From Chloroflexota bacterium (GTDB taxonomy: Bacteria; Chloroflexota; Limnocylindria; Limnocylindrales; CSP1-4): a DNA stretch of 9,352 nucleotides. A program made the translations under genes and the position numbers. Positions 5,935 through 9,352 of the stretch are shown here, in pieces; position 1 is the first letter of the stretch; every line of letters begins with the position of its first letter. Location: contig JACCXQ010000103.1 of assembly GCA_013696945.1 (NCBI GenBank), positions 1-9,352 on the forward strand. The letters are read 5' to 3'. Under the pieces are notes generated by a model. That model worked only from the letters and a program-made list of their open reading frames with translations, did no database searches and had not been told where the DNA came from.

Positions 5935-7194
5935 ATGAACATCAACGAACTCAAGAGCAAGAACATCAAGGAGCTCGTCGCGATCGGCGGCGACCTCGAC
6001 CTCTCGGACGCGCTCGACATGCGCAAGGACGACCTTGTCGAGCAGATCCTCCAGCGCCAGATCGAGCGTGGCGGCCAGCAGTACGCGACGGGCATCCTCG
6101 ACGTCGTCGACGAAGGCTTCGGGTTCATGCGCCGCCGCGGCCTGATGCCCAGCCAGGACGACATCTACGTCTCGTCCAGCCAGGTCCGCCGCTTCGGTCT
6201 CCGGGCAGGTGACCGTGTCGGCGGCGTCACGCGGACACCCAAGGACGGGGAGAAGTACTGGGGCCTGCTGCGTGTCGAGTCGGTCAACGGGGTCGATCCC
6301 GATACCGCGCGCCGGCGTCCACACTTCGAGACCCTCACGCCCATCCACCCTATCGAACTGATCGATCTGGAGACCGAACCGAAGGACCTGAGCCAGCGCC
6401 TCGTCAACCTGGTCAACCCGATCGGCAAGGGCCAGCGCGCGCTCATCGTCAGCCCGCCCAAGGCGGGCAAGACGATGCTCCTCAAGAGCATCGCCAACGG
6501 CATCACCACGAACTACCCGGAGATCCTCCTGATGGTCGCGCTCATCGGCGAGCGGCCAGAGGAGGTCACGGACATGCGCCGGTCGGTGAAGGGTGAGGTC
6601 ATCTCCTCCACGTTCGATGAACCGACCGAGAACCACACACATGTGGCCGAGATGGCGCTGGAGATCGCCAAACGCCAGACCGAGACGGGCCGCGACGTCG
6701 TCATCCTGCTCGACTCGATCACCCGTCTCGCGCGGGCCTACAACCTGGCGCTGCCGCCCTCCGGCCGGACGCTCACCGGCGGGATGGATCCCATCGCCCT
6801 CTACCCGCCGAAGCGCTTCTTCGGTGCCGCCCGCAAGATCGAAGAAGGGGGCTCGCTGACCATCATCGGGACCTGCCTCGTCGACACCGGGTCGCGGATG
6901 GACGACGTCATCTACGAGGAGTTCAAGGGCACCGGCAACTCGGAGCTCATCCTCGACCGGAAGCTGGCCGAGAAACGCATCTTCCCGGCCATCGACGTCC
7001 AGCGCTCCGGCACCCGCCGCGAGGAGCTTCTCCTCGAGGAGGGCACGTTGAAGATGGTCTGGACGATGCGCCGGATGCTCAGCGCTGTCGGCACGAACGA
7101 GGGCATCGAGCTGCTCCTCAACCGGCTCGCGAAGACCGAATCGAACGCCCAGTTCCTGGCCACGCTGACCAAGCAGGCGGCCGCCGAGGCCTGA
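5935..7194 (+). CDS. rho: Transcription termination factor Rho
   Basis: Rho is a hexameric RNA-dependent ATPase that loads on C-rich nascent RNA and ends transcription. The 419 residues equal the E. coli length. Residues 1-45 form the helical N-terminal domain (INELKSKNIKELVAI). Residues about 48-115 are the cold-shock-like RNA-binding fold (YATGILDVVDEGFGFMRR). The ATPase core carries Walker A PPKAGKT at 174-180 (Lys179), Walker B VVILLD ending in Asp260, SITRLARAYN, the Q-loop region LTGG...YPPKRFFGAAR (280-300), and the R-loop region YEEFKGTGNSEL (327-338) followed by AEKRIFPAIDVQRSGTRREE. The large charged N-terminal insertion common in Actinobacteria is absent. ATG 5935 is preceded by AGGA (5927-5930), close at 4 bases, and matches the conserved N-terminus; the frame is open upstream to TTG 5776 only by chance, since that lies in the promoter. 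Confidence 0.98.
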   Translation: MNINELKSKNIKELVAIGGDLDLSDALDMRKDDLVEQILQRQIERGGQQYATGILDVVDEGFGFMRRRGLMPSQDDIYVSSSQVRRFGLRAGDRVGGVTRTPKDGEKYWGLLRVESVNGVDPDTARRRPHFETLTPIHPIELIDLETEPKDLSQRLVNLVNPIGKGQRALIVSPPKAGKTMLLKSIANGITTNYPEILLMVALIGERPEEVTDMRRSVKGEVISSTFDEPTENHTHVAEMALEIAKRQTETGRDVVILLDSITRLARAYNLALPPSGRTLTGGMDPIALYPPKRFFGAARKIEEGGSLTIIGTCLVDTGSRMDDVIYEEFKGTGNSELILDRKLAEKRIFPAIDVQRSGTRREELLLEEGTLKMVWTMRRMLSAVGTNEGIELLLNRLAKTESNAQFLATLTKQAAAEA

Positions 7195-7252
7195 GACGCG
7201 TAAGCAGGGGTGGAGTGCGAGCCGGCATCATCGGATCCAAGCCACGTCGCCG

Positions 7253-7276
7253 TTGACAGCCAACCGACGATAGACT
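7253..7276 (+). promoter_or_regulatory. Candidate promoter for the M23 peptidase gene
   Basis: A perfect TTGACA (7253-7258) and TAGACT (7271-7276) occur in the rho-M23 gap, but only 12 bp apart, too short for a standard sigma-70 promoter. One of the two hexamers is therefore probably incidental. TAGACTGG is shared exactly with the transaldolase upstream region, so I favour it as the -10. This gives a leader of about 80 nt to GTG 7363. Confidence 0.45.
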
Positions 7277-7362
7277 GGCAAGGCGCCCCGCGCGGCGCTC
7301 GTATCGCTGCGCCGCCCCAGACCCGCCAAGACCCAGGACACGGCAACCAGGAGAGCCCATCG

Positions 7363-9069
7363 GTGGAGCGCCCCATCCGGCAGGAGCCAGCCCGACACAG
7401 CACGCGCCGTCTCGTCGCGCGTGGCGGGTGGGCGCTCCGGGGCGCGGGTCGCTTGCTCCTCACTGGTTGGTCGGAGGGCTCCGATGGTCCGGAGAGCCGT
7501 CCGGCCGCCCAGGCTCTCCCGCGGGCCGTCACGCCTGACCCCACGCTCACGCCCGGTCTGCTGCCGGGGCGCCGGTCGTCGCTCCCGCTCCGGCATCCGC
7601 TGACGGTCCTGGGGCTGATCGCGACGCTTGCCATCACGCCTGCGGCGGCGCAGGGCCGAGATGCCGTCACGGACCGCGTGATGACCAGACCGGCGCCATC
7701 GTTCGTCGCCCAGGTCCTCGCCGCGCGCGCCGCCCCGACTGCCCGTCCAGCCGATCCGGACACCTCCCATCGCGACATGGCAGGTCCCTCGACCCCGGTC
7801 AGTGCGGCTGGCGGCAGGGACCCGGCGTTCGACCGTGACGCCACGCTGCGAGCGCGACTGCTCGCCCGCAGCACCGTGCCGGCCTCTCCGCATCGCGTCA
7901 TCCACTACCGCGCGCAGCCCGGTGAGGCGCTGTGGGTCATCGCACAGAAGTTCGGGATCAGCCCGATGACCGTCTGGTGGGCGAACAGGCTGGTCGACAA
8001 GGACACGCTCAAGATCGGGCAGCTCGTCCGGATCCTTCCGACCACGGGCATCGAGCACGTCGTGCGCGACGGAGACACGTTGGACGCGATCGCACGCGCC
8101 TATCGGGCGGACGCCGACGCGATCGCTGCGTACAACGGGCTCGACGGTGGAGTCGTCATCCTCGGCCAGCGATTGATAGTGCCCGGCGGGCACGGGTCGG
8201 GGTATGACCCGGTGCCGGGCGTGAGCCGCAGCACGGCGATCCCACGCCTGCGGCCCGGCCAGGCGGACCGAGCGGTCGTCGACCAGCCAGCCGTCGCCGC
8301 GCCGGTCGTCCAGCCGCTCACCCCCGAGGCCGCGCCCACCGGCATCAAGCGGACCGGAGGCGTCGCGTGGCCGTCCGATCCCACGTGGATCGCGACGACG
8401 ACACTGACCGGCGGGATCCTCGTCGATCAGGGCACGGGCATCGCCCTCATCCCGGATCGGCCTCCGGATGGCGGCGGTGATGGCGGCGGGAGGCCGGGCA
8501 CCGCCGACGGGGACGGACACGGGATCACCATCATCATCCCGGACGATGCTCCGATCCCGCGCGGCCACGGGGCCCATGACGAGGGCTGGCCCAACGGCCC
8601 GCCGCCCGGCCCCAGGCAGGGCACGATCCTCCAGATCGATGACCCGCGGTTGACGCTGACCGAAGCGCAGGTGCTGGCCGACCGGCCGTTGCTCTGGCCG
8701 GTCTTCGGGGGCGGCCGCTTCACCCAGAACTGGCACTCGGAACACAACGGCATCGACATCGCCGACCTGCGCGGGACGCCCATCCTGGCCGCGGCATCTG
8801 CTCGCGTGGTGTACGCGGGCTGGCGCGACGAACGCTCGGGGAACGCGATCTACCTCAAGCACGGCCCGCGGTTCTTCACCAGTTACCTGCACATGTGGCG
8901 GTTCGACGTGAAGCCGGGCGACTGGGTCCGCCGCGGTCAGGTCATCGGCTACATGGGGTCGACGGGCTTCTCCACCGGTTCCCACCTCCACTTCGCCGTG
9001 ACCGCCGGCCCGCTGCCGGGCTACCCGCCAGATGGCCGCGACCCGCTCGAATACCTCTCGCTGCGCTGA
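7363..9069 (+). CDS. LysM-domain M23 family peptidoglycan endopeptidase
   Basis: This is a probable exported or membrane-anchored cell-wall hydrolase of 568 residues. The N-terminal region is unusually long and basic, and a hydrophobic segment (about residues 79-97, LTVLGLIATLAITPAAAQ) serves as signal or anchor. Two LysM domains follow, at about 179-225 (HYRAQPGEALWVIAQKFGIS) and 230-274 (EHVVRDGDTLDAIARAYRAD), which bind glycan. A Gly/Pro/Asp-rich linker leads to the M23 domain at about 444-554. Its zinc motifs are intact: HNGID (His461, Asp465), SYLH (His510) and HLH (His541, His543), so it should be active. I chose GTG 7363 because AGGAG (7349-7353) lies 9 bases upstream; GTG 7210 would precede the candidate promoter and has no ribosome binding site. 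No closer in-frame ATG or GTG precedes the hydrophobic segment, only TTG at 7450. obgE begins 18 bp after the stop. Confidence 0.92.
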   Translation: MERPIRQEPARHSTRRLVARGGWALRGAGRLLLTGWSEGSDGPESRPAAQALPRAVTPDPTLTPGLLPGRRSSLPLRHPLTVLGLIATLAITPAAAQGRDAVTDRVMTRPAPSFVAQVLAARAAPTARPADPDTSHRDMAGPSTPVSAAGGRDPAFDRDATLRARLLARSTVPASPHRVIHYRAQPGEALWVIAQKFGISPMTVWWANRLVDKDTLKIGQLVRILPTTGIEHVVRDGDTLDAIARAYRADADAIAAYNGLDGGVVILGQRLIVPGGHGSGYDPVPGVSRSTAIPRLRPGQADRAVVDQPAVAAPVVQPLTPEAAPTGIKRTGGVAWPSDPTWIATTTLTGGILVDQGTGIALIPDRPPDGGGDGGGRPGTADGDGHGITIIIPDDAPIPRGHGAHDEGWPNGPPPGPRQGTILQIDDPRLTLTEAQVLADRPLLWPVFGGGRFTQNWHSEHNGIDIADLRGTPILAAASARVVYAGWRDERSGNAIYLKHGPRFFTSYLHMWRFDVKPGDWVRRGQVIGYMGSTGFSTGSHLHFAVTAGPLPGYPPDGRDPLEYLSLR

Positions 9070-9087
9070 TCCTCGTCGCCGGGCCGG

Positions 9088-9352
9088 ATGTTCCTCGACC
9101 ACGCCTCGCTGACGGTCGGTGCGGGCCGCGGCGGTGACGGGGCGTCGAGCTTCCGACGCGAGGCCCACGTCCCTCGCGGTGGTCCCGATGGCGGCGACGG
9201 GGGCCGAGGCGGCTCGGTCCACCTGATCGTCGACCCGGGCCTCACCACCCTCGCCGACTACCGCTTCAAGCACCACTTCCGTGCGACACCGGGCGAGAAG
9301 GGCGCGGGATCGCGGCGTCATGGCAAGCAGGGGCGCGACCTGGAGCTGGGCG
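9088..9352 (+). CDS. obgE: GTPase ObgE/CgtA, 3'-truncated by window edge
   Basis: The first 88 codons of Obg, a GTPase involved in 50S ribosome assembly and stress control, are present. They read MFLDHASLTVGAGRGGDGAS, then FRREAHVPRGGPDGGDGGRG, then TTLADYRFKHHFRATPGEKG. This is the glycine-rich Obg fold with its conserved FRRE and PxGGPxGGDGGxGG signatures. The G domain lies beyond the window. ATG 9088 matches the conserved N-terminus; the Shine-Dalgarno is poor (GGGCCGG just upstream). The 18-bp gap after the M23 gene suggests co-transcription with it. Confidence 0.96.
   Translation, partial: MFLDHASLTVGAGRGGDGASSFRREAHVPRGGPDGGDGGRGGSVHLIVDPGLTTLADYRFKHHFRATPGEKGAGSRRHGKQGRDLELG

Noticed and set aside
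7253..7276. A canonical sigma-70 promoter made of the perfect TTGACA plus TAGACT
   Set aside because: The 12-bp spacing is too short; only the -10 candidate is kept, with low confidence.
7228..9321. Long minus-strand ORF of about 697 codons opposite the M23 and obgE genes
   Set aside because: It is the antisense shadow of two clearly recognisable + strand genes in high-GC DNA; its translation is Arg/Pro/Val-rich without any family motif.

Overview
The window is high-GC DNA (by eye around 70% G+C) with long spurious ORFs on every strand. The gene set is pyrG, a short TalC/FSA-type transaldolase, rho, a LysM/M23 cell-wall peptidase and obgE, nearly all on the + strand. This content and order, with a compact 419-residue Rho lacking the large insertion usual in Actinobacteria, suggest a deep high-GC bacterium, most likely Chloroflexota (for example a Limnocylindria-like lineage). 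That assignment is inference from impression, not from a search.

Layout: (1) 1-1614 is CTP synthase, cut at its 5' end by the window edge. (2) 1615-4913 is an accessory stretch set between housekeeping genes. It begins with a relic of the 3' end of an XRE-type gene (about 1641-1769) and a diverged dispersed repeat (1820-1993), followed by an 18-bp tandem repeat. Next comes a membrane-anchored right-handed beta-helix protein split by a one-base frameshift (1929 or 1980 to 3580), then four 18-19-bp direct repeats, then an intact XRE helix-turn-helix protein fused to a PD-(D/E)XK nuclease-like domain (3740-4474). The second copy of the dispersed repeat (4546-4719) and two more tandem arrays (4705-4913) close the stretch. 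(3) 4964-9352 is ordinary housekeeping sequence: transaldolase with a clear ribosome binding site, rho behind a strong extended -10 promoter and a C-rich leader, a two-LysM M23 peptidase with its own likely promoter, and the first 88 codons of obgE only 18 bp downstream.

The most interesting part is the accessory stretch. The last 31 codons plus stop of the XRE-nuclease gene occur again, without any indel and in the same frame, just after pyrG. Their differences are concentrated at third codon positions (15 third-position against 5 first and 5 second), so the relic diverged while it was still coding. Each copy is followed by a 174-bp ungapped conserved block (about 66% identical by hand count), and each block runs into a different GC-rich tandem array. 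The beta-helix gene and the intact XRE-nuclease gene therefore lie between direct repeats of an XRE-nuclease 3' end. This could reflect an old duplication of the XRE-nuclease gene followed by decay, or insertion of a cassette at the gene's 3' end. No integrase, transposase, tRNA, rRNA or CRISPR array is visible.
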